Assembly: GCA_050084515.1 (NCBI GenBank)
Contig: CM114273.1
Span: 41,850,001-41,914,000 of the forward strand
DNA from: Blasia pusilla
Lineage: Eukaryota; Marchantiophyta; Marchantiopsida; Blasiales
Direction of reading: 5' to 3'
DNA length: 64,000 nucleotides
Positions 52,846-64,000 of this stretch are shown piece after piece; positions within the stretch are counted from its first letter, which is position 1, and every line of letters begins with the position of its first letter. Both the position numbers and the translations under genes were made by a program. The notes under the pieces were generated by a model. It had not been told where the DNA came from and ran no database searches. It was given only the letters and a program-made list of their open reading frames with translations.

Positions 52846-52949
52846 AAATTATTGGGTTATTCGGTTGTGTCTTTCTCCTAAGAGATTGGATAAGATTGAT
52901 GTCATCCAATCTCTTAGGAGAAAGACACAACGGAATAACCCAATAATTT
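52846..52949. repeat. Foldback with 46-bp arms
   Basis: Arms 52846-52891 and 52904-52949 are complementary with one mismatch; the loop is 12 nt (AAGATTGATGTC). The stem carries TTGTGTCTTTCTCCTAAGAG. No poly-T terminator or gene lies beside it. Confidence 0.93.
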
Positions 52950-55743
52950 TGAGGTCTTATGTGTTTACAATTTCATTAGTTGTCATTTAATGATATTTTT
53001 TTTTCTATTTTGGGTTGGGTGTCTTGTTGCCTTGATCAATGATCACTTTTTAACATGTGTTCACATGTTACCAATGAGGGCTATCTTTGGAGGTAGAGAT
53101 CTCTTTTGGCTCTACTGAGGGTAAGATGAGGAGATGACTCATTAAAGAAATTTTCCTCATGTTGCGCTTAGGAAACACTTATAGTTCTAGGGGTTATGTA
53201 CAAATCTTTCCACTTAATGGGAAGATCAAAACTTTATAATGTGGGTTGATTTACGATGTAAATTATATGCCAATGGATATGCGCATGACAAAGTGATTCC
53301 CTCCTCTGAATTTGGAGAAAAAAATCGTTTCCTCACATAAAAATAATAAAATATTTCTCTCTTTATTATTTGGTAAAAAATTACTTATTTCTCATCTTTT
53401 CATTGGAAAAATGAAAATTATCCCCAATTCCTTTTTCCCCCTAAAAAACGTTTTTTCTTCTCCATTCTCTTTTTATTCCTCCTTTTTAGTTATTTGTGTG
53501 TACTACTACAATAATATAGATATGGATATATATTCATCATGAGGTACTATATACTTCTAAAATGATACTTTTGGGAATTTATTTTTACAAAAAGGATAAT
53601 AAACCTCAAATAGATGTGAAAAATTAAGACAATATACTCCTTAAGAATAATTATTTAAAGAATTTTTTTAATATAAATTCAATTTTGATTTATTGTCGTC
53701 CTTAGCTAGGTCATCGGTAATTCTACGTTTTTGCATAGACTTTATGAAATGCAAGTTCTCAACACTCATTTGATCCAAGCGATATCCTTCTCATATCCGA
53801 GGTCCTCCGGAGTACTCTGACACCTCGTCGAGGTCATTCACAATACGAACTACACATACTATCATCGACTCTCCCGCACATAAGGCAACTAGTGTGAGTC
53901 TGGTCTCTTCCGTCCAACGCTCATACTTCAATTCATCCAAGTTCTATTCGATAATTTTTGTAAATCCCACATTCCACGTTAGTGCAGACTCTAACATTTG
54001 TTTCTTCTTTTGTTTACTCAATCTTTTTTCTGATATACTCGTTAGCAAAAGCGACGCCATAATAGATAAAAAGCATATTTAATGAGAGTACATGAATCGG
54101 TCAAACTCTAGTCCCTTCCACTTGGCGTGATAAAATAATTACATGAATGGGACAGATTAGTTAAAACTGAATTCATCGTTAAATTTTGAGGTTTGGATAC
54201 ATGAAGGGGCCATTTTCTTGTCCTTCGTATATCCTCGATAATGATGTTTTGTATGCAAGCAACAACAATCATACAATTCATGAAATATTAATTGGGGCGG
54301 CATCTTCTTCCTGATATGAAAGCTCTAGGATCTTTGTTTTCCGTAGAAAGCTCTAGGATTGCACTATAGATGCATTGTCTGCCACTTTTGGGCCTCCTAA
54401 CGTGGTACTCGAGGGTCCCTTGGACATCTATGAGAACTTCATTTCCCAAGCCCTCTACTCGCCTTGGAAAATATCCCTTGTCTAATAATGTGCGCCCTTC
54501 TCTAACAGGGACATAATCTTTTACATCATCTTCCAAGTCGGAAGGATACTCTAGCTAGGCTTAGTCTCTCTCCCCAAGGAGGATTGATCCCGAAGTGCAA
54601 CTTCTCCACTTACTCAAACGGACACAATCCTCCACAGATATGGGAGATCATTTGGAATCTTCCAATGGCTCTTGATCAGTTGTCTTAACACCGGAATGCT
54701 TTCCCGATGAAATCACCTTGCTAACACTCTTTCCCCTTCCTTGAGTGCATTTTTGTTGTTGTTCTTGTTGCCATCCCGTTCGTTTTTGTAGCTTCAATCC
54801 GTTCTGCAGTTGTGTTAAGAGTATCGCTTAGAGGCCAACTTTAATATTCTTTAGATATATGATAGTCCTTAGAGCAATATACCTCGAGGCTATGCTAGTG
54901 TGCATTAGACTTGGATTCTCTCAAGTTAGATTAGGCATGGATATATGTATCTCTGGTTACAACACTTTATACTCGAAGGTCTATCAATTAATTATCTTTT
55001 TTGAAACTTCACGCTCGTGGTGTAATACTTAATATTTCAAGAACATGTATGAAGTAGCTCAAATCTTAGTATGACTAAGATTTAAACATAAGGCATATTT
55101 GGATTGAATTTATACCTAAATGACCAAAATTCATATCTAAAGAAAAGAAAATTAATTGGGATGGGTCTAGTTGTTTGCATGCTTGTGTTCTACAATTCAT
55201 ACAATATATGCACATAAGACACATAGATATGACACTCGATGTATGTTGTGTAGCAATATGGATGTACACAAAAAATGCTACTTCCAAGCTTGAATTGCAC
55301 GTTTTATGAATTTCATAGAGATATGGCCACCACGCTAGTTTATGATAGATGTTCAAGAGAGTTTTTTACATCATGCTTAACTCCATCCTTCGCCAAAGTT
55401 TCTCAAGAATGATGGATATGTGTCAAATGTACATAGATGACTACATATCTAAACTTGCTTGAGTGTTAATGATGACAAATAGACAACTAACGATGGGGCT
55501 AGTGTGCAACTTGCTCTTAGTATCATAAACTCTAATGTGCATATGATTATAGATATGGACAAATTATTATCTAGAGTTAGAGATACCTAAGTGTCAAACT
55601 AGACAGTGGGTAGTAGAGCACATCATGAATATGACACAACGTATTTAATTTCCATGTAGGGTTTGGTTCCTTGTTTGCATGTTATAAGTATGAAGAAAAT
55701 GATATATATTAAACACTCAAATAGTAGACTTATTGTAGACTTG
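52950..55743. other. AT-rich intergenic DNA
   Basis: No gene is established. A minus-strand frame at 54288-54536 (VREGRTLLDKGYFPRRVEGL) looks protein-like and may be a decayed exon. It follows PVLRQLIKSHWKIPNDLPYL in another frame near 54630-54700, but I cannot assign a family. Confidence 0.35.
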
Positions 55744-55795
55744 GTTAATATTGTAGAACTCTACAAGTCGACTTGTAGAGTTCTACAATATTAAC
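55744..55795. repeat. 52-bp perfect palindrome
   Basis: GTTAATATTGTAGAACTCTA leads to the centre GTCGAC (55767-55772), and the second half is the exact reverse complement of the first. There is no spacer. Confidence 0.96.
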
Positions 55796-55829
55796 AACAT
55801 AAAGGGTTGGCAGGTTGTGTGAGCGTAAC

Positions 55830-56225
55830 TTTGTCTTTGAAGGTGTTAGATGAAGTTGGTGATAGGTCCGTCACATCAAAATTTTCCTTTCTGAAAAATC
55901 CCCTCTTTTGCCATTATTAGCTAGGTGACTTGTTGATTGAGTCAACGGACACTCGATCAAATGTATGTTAACATTCAAGAGTTATTTTTGGGGGAAGAGA
56001 TTTTTCCTCTTCCCAAGGGTATAAGAGAGGGAGAGAAGGCTTTTACAAGCCATCTTTCTCATGTTGAGCCTTTGGAACACTTCTCTTGTTCATTTTTTGC
56101 AATTGGTAGGAGCTTGAGTGTTAGAATCCGGATTCCCTCATGGTGGAAGGTAGATGTGACTAGATATTACGTGTAGATTTGAAAGTGGAGTTGGCCGTGT
56201 GAATCATTTTTACCTCAAATTTTAC
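55830..56225 (-). repeat. LTR-like repeat, copy 4, minus strand
   Basis: Its reverse complement shows the family blocks in order: TGGCCAACTYCACTYTTGAA (here CGGCCAACTCCACTTTCAAA), GGGAATCCGGATTCTA, CAACATGAGAAAGATGGCTT, CTCTCTTATACCCTTGGGAA and ACAAAGTTACGCTC. Confidence 0.6.
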
Positions 56226-56441
56226 ATGAGAAAGATGCAAGGGGCACGGGAAATTTGCTGTGTGGAGGTGGGTAGGTAAGTTGCCTCATTCACTACTTCC
56301 CCCCTCCCCTTCTCTTCTCTCCTTCTCTTCCAAGCCTGGAGTATATACGCCCAGCTTGTTCCTTACGGGTTCAGCTCATGGCTACGAATGTTCCGTGTAT
56401 GTGCTTGTCATAGCTTGGTGATACAAGTCATTCTTGTGCCA

Positions 56442-56612
56442 TGATCGGCTCAAGTGTTTCTAGTGTGTGTTTATCTCAGATCAGCTCAAGTGTTTCTCGT
56501 GTGTTTATCTCAGATCAGCTCAAGTGTTTCTATTGTGTGTTTATCTCACATCAACTCAACTGTTTCTAGTGTGTGTTTATCTCAAGTGTTTCTATTGTGT
56601 GTTTATCTGTTG
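56442..56612 (+). repeat. 34-36-bp tandem repeat
   Basis: Units of GATCAGCTCAAGTGTTTCTA followed by GTGTGTGTTTATCTCA begin at 56442, 56478, 56512 and 56546. A last unit without the GATCAGC part follows. Confidence 0.9.
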
Positions 56613-57040
56613 CCAAATTTCAACATTATGTTCTTCCATTCCCACGTACGTTGCAGCATTTGGTCCACAAGGCTTTAATGATAGTAGATGGCTAAGACTT
56701 TACAACACGGCAAATGATTGAATCTGCCGTGAGTGGAGGGAGTCCTCCATCAGAAACAGTAGTATTACCAAGTACCTTCTCCTGACTTTGCCCCGGAGAG
56801 GGGCACAGGCCCTTCATCTTTGAGGGCCTGCAATATGCTAACTCTGAATGACTGACCATGTACGTACGTGGGAACTCTATCCCTAAAGGATGATAGAGAA
56901 AAGCTATGACAATGTGGGTTCAATCTGTACAGCAGTATATTCTGACCTCCAACTTAAAACACATAAACTAAACCTACACTTCTTGCGCGTCCAGAATATA
57001 CAAAAGGCAAAAAATTTTGAGAGCTATGTACATCAATTGA
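56613..57040. other. VPS34 3' flank
   Basis: No gene. This should contain the 3' UTR of the minus-strand VPS34 gene, possibly reaching the tandem repeat at 56442-56612. Confidence 0.5.
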
Positions 57041-60000
57041 TTACCGCCAATATTGAGCCCATCTATGAATCGTTTCCACCATTTGTGGAAACAAAGCACT
57101 AACACTGTCAGTGATTAGTGACTGAAAGAACTGGACTGCTTCCTCATCATCCAGATCCAGGCGAAACTTCTCTTGAATCTGCAGAGTGTATTACATCAAA
57201 CATTTGTCAAATTTCTGACAAGACATCTCATCAACAGCATGGTTGTACTGAAGTGATTCAGTGCATCATAAAGGTACATATGAAAGCGTTACCTTCAAGA
57301 TTCCCTTATCAGGATCCGAGGCTATGTCAGGTATGTTAGCTCCAGCCATCAGATGAAAGAGATTCAATATGAGATTGTTGGATTTGCGAAGAATGTTGTA
57401 GGCCTCACAGCAAAAAGACTTGAATCTTACATAATGCTCACTGAAACACACACACGAGGTTGTCCACCGGCATGCAAGTTAAGAACAGAACTTTGAACCA
57501 TGAAATCCCAGAACTGAGAAACTCATTCTAAATAGGGACATCCTTTGGTCACTATCCTGTCATGAAGAAAAAGGTACAATATCCCAGTTCAATCTTATGA
57601 CATATTCAAACACCCGAGTCTCCCCTCCTTTACTGAAGGAATTCACTTTTAGTTAATTATAACCCTGCAACCCTGTCTCATTCATGACTGAAAACTCTTG
57701 AGAATCATATGAGATTGCAAACTTGAAAGCATAGAAAAGATCCACGCACCTCTCAGCCCCACCCATGGCCTCCACCATCTCCTTGCATAACTTCATCGGA
57801 GGGGGGAAAGGCTTCGGATCACGGCCCAAAATAAACCCAAAATCAATATGAAATAACCTTCCATCTTTTGTAAGAAGAAGATTGTCCAGATGCCTGCAAA
57901 GAGTACGACACCCCAAAAAAATAGGAAGGTGCATGTGAGTGAATTTTTCTTAGGACCAAACAGCACTTTGGAGTTAGACAGATTTTCCCTTTATAACATA
58001 AATAGCCCTTAACTTAGATTCAAGATCAATTTTTGATTGGCATATACTAAGTACCTATGTCACCTTGGAAACGCCCCTTTATGGTAGGGGGCAGACTTAT
58101 GATTCATGGTTGATATCATGTACAAGTGAAAGAGCTTATCATAAAAGTGGAAAGAGGTGAGTACTTTCATGCAGTGCACTTTTTCACCAAGTCTATAGTT
58201 CATCTAAAAAGCACTTTGCCATACTCATCACCCAAAACGGGATACAATCCCAGAGAACATTCCTAAATAGGCATCAGCCAAGTAGCATTAGAAAAGAGAC
58301 CTGTCACCAACACCGAGGATGTACATGACAACACAGTAGCCTGCACAACTCTTCACAAATGTCTCAAGGCAAGCTGCTGTGATCCCAAAGGGACCATCCT
58401 CATCTGGATGAAACTGTTGAAAATAGCTGATGATGGTCTTGTGCTCTGCTAGAACCTGCAACACGACCAGTCACATTATCAGCAGACTTGTCATGTCCGG
58501 AGAAAACAACTCCCAACTAATTTCTAACAGAACACTTCATTGTAATACATAACATGCTTCTCATAGAATTTATATGTGTTAGGTGACACAATGAGGAGTG
58601 AAGATTCAAAACAAACCACACCTGAGCTAGTGATATTGAGGGGATGTATTCAACCATGCCCTCATCCTGAGCTGTCGCAAGCACTTTGTAAGGAGTAAGT
58701 TGAAGATCAAGATTTTCCAATTTGAGCAGCCTATCCATAAGAGAGACCATTTGTACCACCTGCAAGATAACTGGAACACATGAGCTTTACTTGTCTTGAC
58801 TCATTATCTCAATTGGTGCTTGAACCTTAGCCACAGCAACAAACCAAAAAACCTCAACTAACCTTCAATATTGCTCCATAGAACATCTTTTGCAACCAAA
58901 GAAAATCTGTACTTCTGAGAAGCTTTTATAAGAGTGCACTTGAAAGCCCCAAAGAAAACGTGATGCAAACCATGTCTTCAAGAGAACCAAGGAGAGGATT
59001 CCCGGAATGACTTGAATTGTCAGTAATACAGTACTAAAATTTGAGCCCCAGCATCACACATTGAGATAACTTCACTCTTGATGAGATCACAAAACATTTC
59101 AATGTGTATCCATCATCCCAATTGGCTTGGAAGAGCACAAAATGTGCATGAAAATACTTCAGCAATGTGAAGATAAGGAACAATAGAGAGACACCCACCA
59201 ACTGATCCTGACGCAGATCATCGCCTTTCTTGAAAATGATTTGACACTTTCCTCCCCCTTCGGTTTGAAATGTAAGTCGGAGAGGATGAAGTGAACTCTT
59301 GAATACAGATGATTCTGCTGGAATAATCCCTGTTATTATAATTTTGGGATCCAGAGGCAGCGATATGGGCTGCATGTAACAAACCAACCAACCATTGGTC
59401 TCATGTCATGTCATTTCACGACCAAGTGATAACTTCCTCAAAAACAACAGCACAAAGCACTGGGGCATGAGTGATCTTGGATGCACAATGCCTTCTTAGA
59501 TAGCAGTAAACTAGACAAGACTTACTTCATCGAAGTAAGTAAGCTCACTTAATAGGCCAGAGAGCAACTGTCGAAGTTTTTCAGTCATTTTCTTCGTTCC
59601 TCCTCTAACATTTTTAACATCTCGCATGATTGTACAGAGTTGGGCTGTCAACTCTGTCTGGCGCACCATACACTGCCATTGCTTCTCACCCACAGCTGAC
59701 TGTCAAACCATATATTTGGAAGATCAGCATCAACAATAGTGTCACTGCATTAGTCATTATCTAACTATGATAACTTCCATGTGTGGAACAAAACGATAAC
59801 CACAACAATATACCCAATCATTACATCTTCAAACCAAGATGATACCCTTAACAATTAGTACCTCCTACGCATATTAGGATAATGGATAGAGCTGGAAAAA
59901 CACTAGCCTTTTTTAGAACATCTTCAAGTATTTCATAGATCGAATAAAATCGCTTGGCATATGATGGATCATGCAGCTCTACTGCAACATACCATCGGAG

Positions 60001-63000
60001 AAAGCTTGAAAGCTCAAAGTTCTGTACAACTGAAAGTCATTTGCAGGTCACTTGTTAGAGGGGGGCCTAAGCTTCTATTCATACGAAAACCTGCTGTAAG
60101 ACAAACAGTGCGTCTTATAAAATAAATGCCCTTAGTTAACCTTGGCCAAGCTCCTTCCTTGCCTTTATCTCTCAACTGGCAATAAAAGATAAGAAGTTTC
60201 AGATACCTCTTTGCACAAGGAAAAATGCTAGGTGTGATTTATCATATCTCTCATAGCGAAGAGCCTGCACCAGTTGTAAGAGGTAACACCGAAATTCTTC
60301 ATCACCCGCCCTTTCGAGGACTGTGACAGCATAGGCCCTGACCTGATGCCAGCAAAGTAACGTTTGAACTCCATCAAGAAGGCCATTGCAGAATGTGACT
60401 ACTTTTACCACATTGTCAAGGACAGATAGGCTAGGCCCCAACAATTCATTTGACAGCACCCAGAATTTAAACATGGGACCTTCCCCATACTTGGATTCAA
60501 CAGTGGAGATGTTGATGTTTGTCAAATTACTACCCAGGGTATGAAACATTGTGAAGTGCAGAGGAGACGTGAGTTTGAAAATTTTGCTTCCCCACACTTA
60601 CTGATGAATCCAAGTGTGGGGAATGTTTGAACACTTGAAAGAGTGGCATGGTAAAAGTGCCACTTTCCAAACTGTAGACAACTCAAGGAGATCCCTGCTT
60701 TAAATCCAAATATTTGAAATAAAATTCAAAAGAGTACGAAGGGTTAAGCATCAAACCTCCTCACTCTCAAAGACTGGACAAAGTAACTCCAGCGCATCCG
60801 CTATATCAATCGCTGCCCACTTCTTCATCAAATCAATTGCTTGTTTGGCTTCCTGGTGATTTATTTCCACAACCACCAAAAACTTTGGCGATTAGGTGAT
60901 AGGAGAAACCCCAGAAGCATTCAAAGTAACCATTCCTGACATTAGACTTGAGAGAGTCAGCAAACAATTCCTAAGGAGACAAACTCAACCATGACAGATA
61001 GGCAACTTCATTTCTCCCAAGACTTTCTGCAATCCGGAATAAGCACAAATCTTGACTCTCTGGTGACATACTCATAGCAAGTTCTTGTCTAACATTGATA
61101 TTAGGATATCCTTGTGGTAGTCATGAAGGCATTCAACATACCTGGGCATCACTCCAATCCACACACCGGAGAAACTTTGTCAAAGCTCGTTTTTCTGACA
61201 TCAATGAGAATCGAAACTTCCATAAGAGCTGCCTTTCATGAGAACTCAAGATCCTTGTTGGCGGATACTTCAGAATCTTTTGAATATCCCTGGGATAGAG
61301 AAAAATTTGGGCGGCACATCACAGAAAGTAAACCTCAATGAATTAGGATGAAGATGTGATGGCATAAACGGAAGATGCATTTAAGAGAGTAGAGACATGG
61401 ATTATAAAATTCTTACTTCTTTTCATTGGAGTTGGGTTTCAAATCTCGATCAATCAAACCCCGAGTGACACTTCGTGCTAGCTTCAGATGCTTATTCTCT
61501 GAAGGATTTGGGCGACCAACTTCAGGATCAAACACAGTCACTAACTCGTTTGAGGAAGAGTTTGGGGGTTGCATCAATAAGTGAGCTCCAAGCTCCTGGA
61601 AAATGGAGGAACAGTTGGATATGTTAGTGGCTACAGCCAGAGCGAAACAATGTAACATTTTTACGTCATGTGAATTAAGCTCACAATAGGCACTTGCTCT
61701 GCTTCACTGCTGGCCACACTGGCAAGACCAGACCAGTAGCAACTGAAGGAGGAGATCAGAAAAATGGTGATGGCGAAATGTCTGCTCTATATAACTCAAT
61801 GTCCCAATCAATCATGCCTGCATTAGTTTCTATTGTACCAACTCTTCCAAGCTATCACCAAAATGTGGCCAACTCTACCTGGAAAGCTACAGGATGCTCA
61901 AAGGTTCGCAGGTCCACAATGAGGTGAAGTTGAGTTCTGCCATTCCGCTTGCTCTCTTCTAGTTTCACATTCTCAATGGCCTTGAAGGTAAGTCGATCCA
62001 ACCAGTCCATATGTGGTAGCTGACCTCTCTCGAACTTGTTGACAAGCTTCTCAAGTCTCTCAACTTCCCCCCGTTCATTTCTTGGTACCTGAAACAAGTC
62101 TATTATTGAAAAATCCAGGTACCTCTCCTAACTTTGAAGCCACGGTCCACATTTTGAGTATCAGAAAACCCTATTAACTCCACCTGCTTCATCCATTCGG
62201 ACTCATTACCATGGGTCCCCTTCCCATGGCCCTCTGGCTTTCATGGGTCCACCTAGCAATACATCACTTCATTCATTCTGTCTCTCATACTCAAAAGCCA
62301 CTCTGCATTATCTGTCTAACAATAAGGTCATCCATTTATTCCATATCTGAATGTTACTTTGTCTCCCCTTCATTCACTCAGAGAGCATACCCAATTGTGC
62401 ATAAACATAGAGGTCAGCCTCCTTTACGAGTCAGGAGAATGGCATACCTTTCCTGGTGTAGAAGTGGGGACACAACCATCGGCCTCACAGCCAGGCCAGA
62501 GCCGCAGCTTCTGTTTACCAGTCTTCAGCTGCTTCTTGCTGTTGAACAACAGCAAGGTTGCCCCTCCAAGGGCCACTTCTTGCCTCGGATGAGAAACATC
62601 CCAGACCTGAGCTCATTCAAAAGTGAAGGCTTCCAATGCTCAGAAAGGACCCTGAGCTCTCTTCAAAAAACCTCAAGGGCCCATGAAAATCACACAGCAA
62701 ATGTGACACAGATCAGCTACTGAGACGCATCAAAAATAAATTCTGGGTCGAATGCTGTAAGCTTTCACCGTCAATCCAAGCTGTGCGTTGGCAGTCAAAT
62801 CTCGGTACTTTGCACTCAGCGTCACCAGCTCATTCCAACGACATGGCTTCTCTATTGATGCAAGTCTGCAACCAGTCATAGATAACGAGAAGGGGATTCA
62901 GTAAAAAAAATTTTGTCACAAATTCAGGTTCAAGCAAAGCCAATAAAGTCAAGATAACAAGATGGAGACTTCTCACCTCGTTCTTGTGGGTAAACCAAAC

Positions 63001-63701
63001 AGAACCCCATCAATGAACAAGCTGCACTCCACATACACTTCAGGTACTGAGTGCCATTCGTCAATATCTAGAAGCAATAAACACATCCGATAAATCTTGA
63101 GTCAGTCAAGCTGAGGTTGCATGAAAGCGCCTTCAGACTGGTCAAATTGATAAGAACACTACATGTTCCCAGACGAAAATTGTCCATGACGAAAGTAGAT
63201 GAGAAAAGCCCATCAATCAAGGCAGAACTGGTGACTCAAGGGATGGAAGAGAGCCAGGCCCTAACGTGGGAAGGAGTGACAGGTTCCAAGAGTCCCAAAA
63301 GAATTTAGAAGGGAAAATGCAACCATGATTAAAAGAAGGGATGGGAGAAAGCAAGCAGGGCCTGAAGGAGTCACGCACCCACTGTCACATGCGACCAGAA
63401 ATAGAGAAGAGATCCCTCCCAAAACCAGGAATATCCAAGCAGAGAAATAATTTCAGCTTTCTATTTTAACTGAATAATGTAGATCTACTCGTTAGTGGTA
63501 TTCCAGGTGCTACATCCCCAAGCATCCAGTATGACACGAGCGTTGGGAACGTTAGAAACATGTGTCTCCAGAAAGGCACATCAAGAGATGGAATCAACCT
63601 GATACCGGAGAAGTGGGTGGTTCGCCATCCAACGCTTCAACTCGGAACGTCACTGGGAGATTGATATCAGAAGAACTAAAGAATCTAAACTCGTTGCTCA
63701 T
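57041..63701 (-). CDS. VPS34: Class III phosphatidylinositol 3-kinase VPS34
   Basis: Seventeen minus-strand exons join in phase to 802 residues: 63701-63599, 63067-62977, 62865-62769, 62606-62448, 62088-61879, 61595-61417, 61289-61142, 60852-60757, 60342-60207, 60029-59904, 59695-59526, 59369-59199, 58759-58622, 58455-58301, 57893-57750, 57440-57293, 57178-57041. VPS34 makes PI3P on endosomal, vacuolar and autophagic membranes. Start [19 protein letters not shown]; the C2 part includes [14 protein letters not shown] and [11 protein letters not shown]; the helical domain includes [20 protein letters not shown]; the kinase domain has the ATP lysines in [12 protein letters not shown] (about 551-562), the catalytic loop DRHLDN (659-664) and the metal motif DFG (677-679). 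The end [14 protein letters not shown] is the conserved membrane-contacting helix. Length is close to Arabidopsis VPS34 (814). The least certain junction is 59904/59695, where phase selects donor CTA|GTGTTT. Confidence 0.96.
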
Positions 63702-64000
63702 CTTGCTCTCTCCCTTTCGCCTCCAATGTCTACAGCAATGCGAGCAGTATCACAATGTGTGCAGGGAAATTTGAGACATGGCTCCCAAACGGCTAACAGG
63801 CAGAGCAAAACAGGTCCCATGCTGACAATTCCTCCCCTCAACCGAACAAATTGCATCAATCGATCCACAAATCAAATCCTGGATAAAAATTGACCCCATG
63901 GGCATAACGATGGGCGTCCCCATGGGACCCCCAAATCAGTATAGTCTCCTCTCCTCTCCCCTCCTCTCCTTTCATAAAGCCAGAGCTCAATGGCAAAACC
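63702..64000 (-). promoter_or_regulatory. VPS34 5' UTR / promoter region
   Basis: Sequence upstream of the VPS34 start on the minus strand. On the plus strand it shows CTCTCCTCTCCCCTCCTCTC at 63948-63967, that is a GA-rich tract on the coding strand, common in plant 5' UTRs. The transcription start cannot be fixed. Confidence 0.4.

Noticed and set aside
63068-63598. VPS34 lacking its first exon in this window
   Set aside because: A phase-matching first exon with MSNEFRFF and a GTTGAT donor is present at 63701-63599, so the gene is complete.

Overview
The window looks like nuclear DNA of a land plant. Introns have GT/AG ends, the genes encode plant-type proteins (a VPS34 lipid kinase, a WW-domain TGS1, a JMJ32/JMJD7-type JmjC protein, mitochondrial bL27, PIG-Y), the genes sit as GC-richer islands in AT-rich repeat DNA, and there is a Ty1/copia element primed by initiator tRNA-Met. 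A retroelement relic carrying a cytosine-methyltransferase motif makes me lean towards a non-seed plant (lycophyte, fern, bryophyte), but I cannot name the species.

Layout. 1-4904 (+): 3' part of an unrecognised multi-exon gene with a glycine-rich segment. Its last exon is interrupted two codons before the original stop by a complete Ty1/copia retrotransposon (4905-9904, 218-bp LTRs, TATGA target duplication). 12666-15241 (+): JmjC oxygenase in four exons, preceded by a GA-rich minisatellite. 15242-22980: AT-rich DNA holding a methyltransferase-bearing retroelement relic (about 20045-20842) that runs straight into an LTR-like repeat. 23007-24987 (+): mitochondrial ribosomal protein bL27. 26668-27202 (-): PIG-Y. 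28850-36600: gene-free, AT-rich, with Helitron-like repeats, a solo LTR and a palindrome. 36632-41563 (+): trimethylguanosine synthase TGS1 in eight exons. 42421-42492 (+): tRNA-Thr(CGU). 42485-57000: tandem arrays, a LINE relic, LTR fragments and foldbacks. 57041-63701 (-): complete 17-exon VPS34.

The genes are unrelated housekeeping functions (snRNA cap hypermethylation, GPI-anchor start, endosomal PI3P, mitochondrial translation, a 2-oxoglutarate oxygenase); nothing suggests a functional cluster. I built exon models by hand from reading frame, splice dinucleotides and phase. Those of JMJ, TGS1, PIG-Y and VPS34 close in phase from start to stop. The first gene is less certain, especially around 2560 and 3975-4660.

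The most interesting points are the copia insertion that rewrites a protein C-terminus, the methyltransferase-bearing retroelement relic with its LTR family, the long perfect palindromes and hairpins, and several gene-embedded minisatellites, one of which begins at a stop codon.
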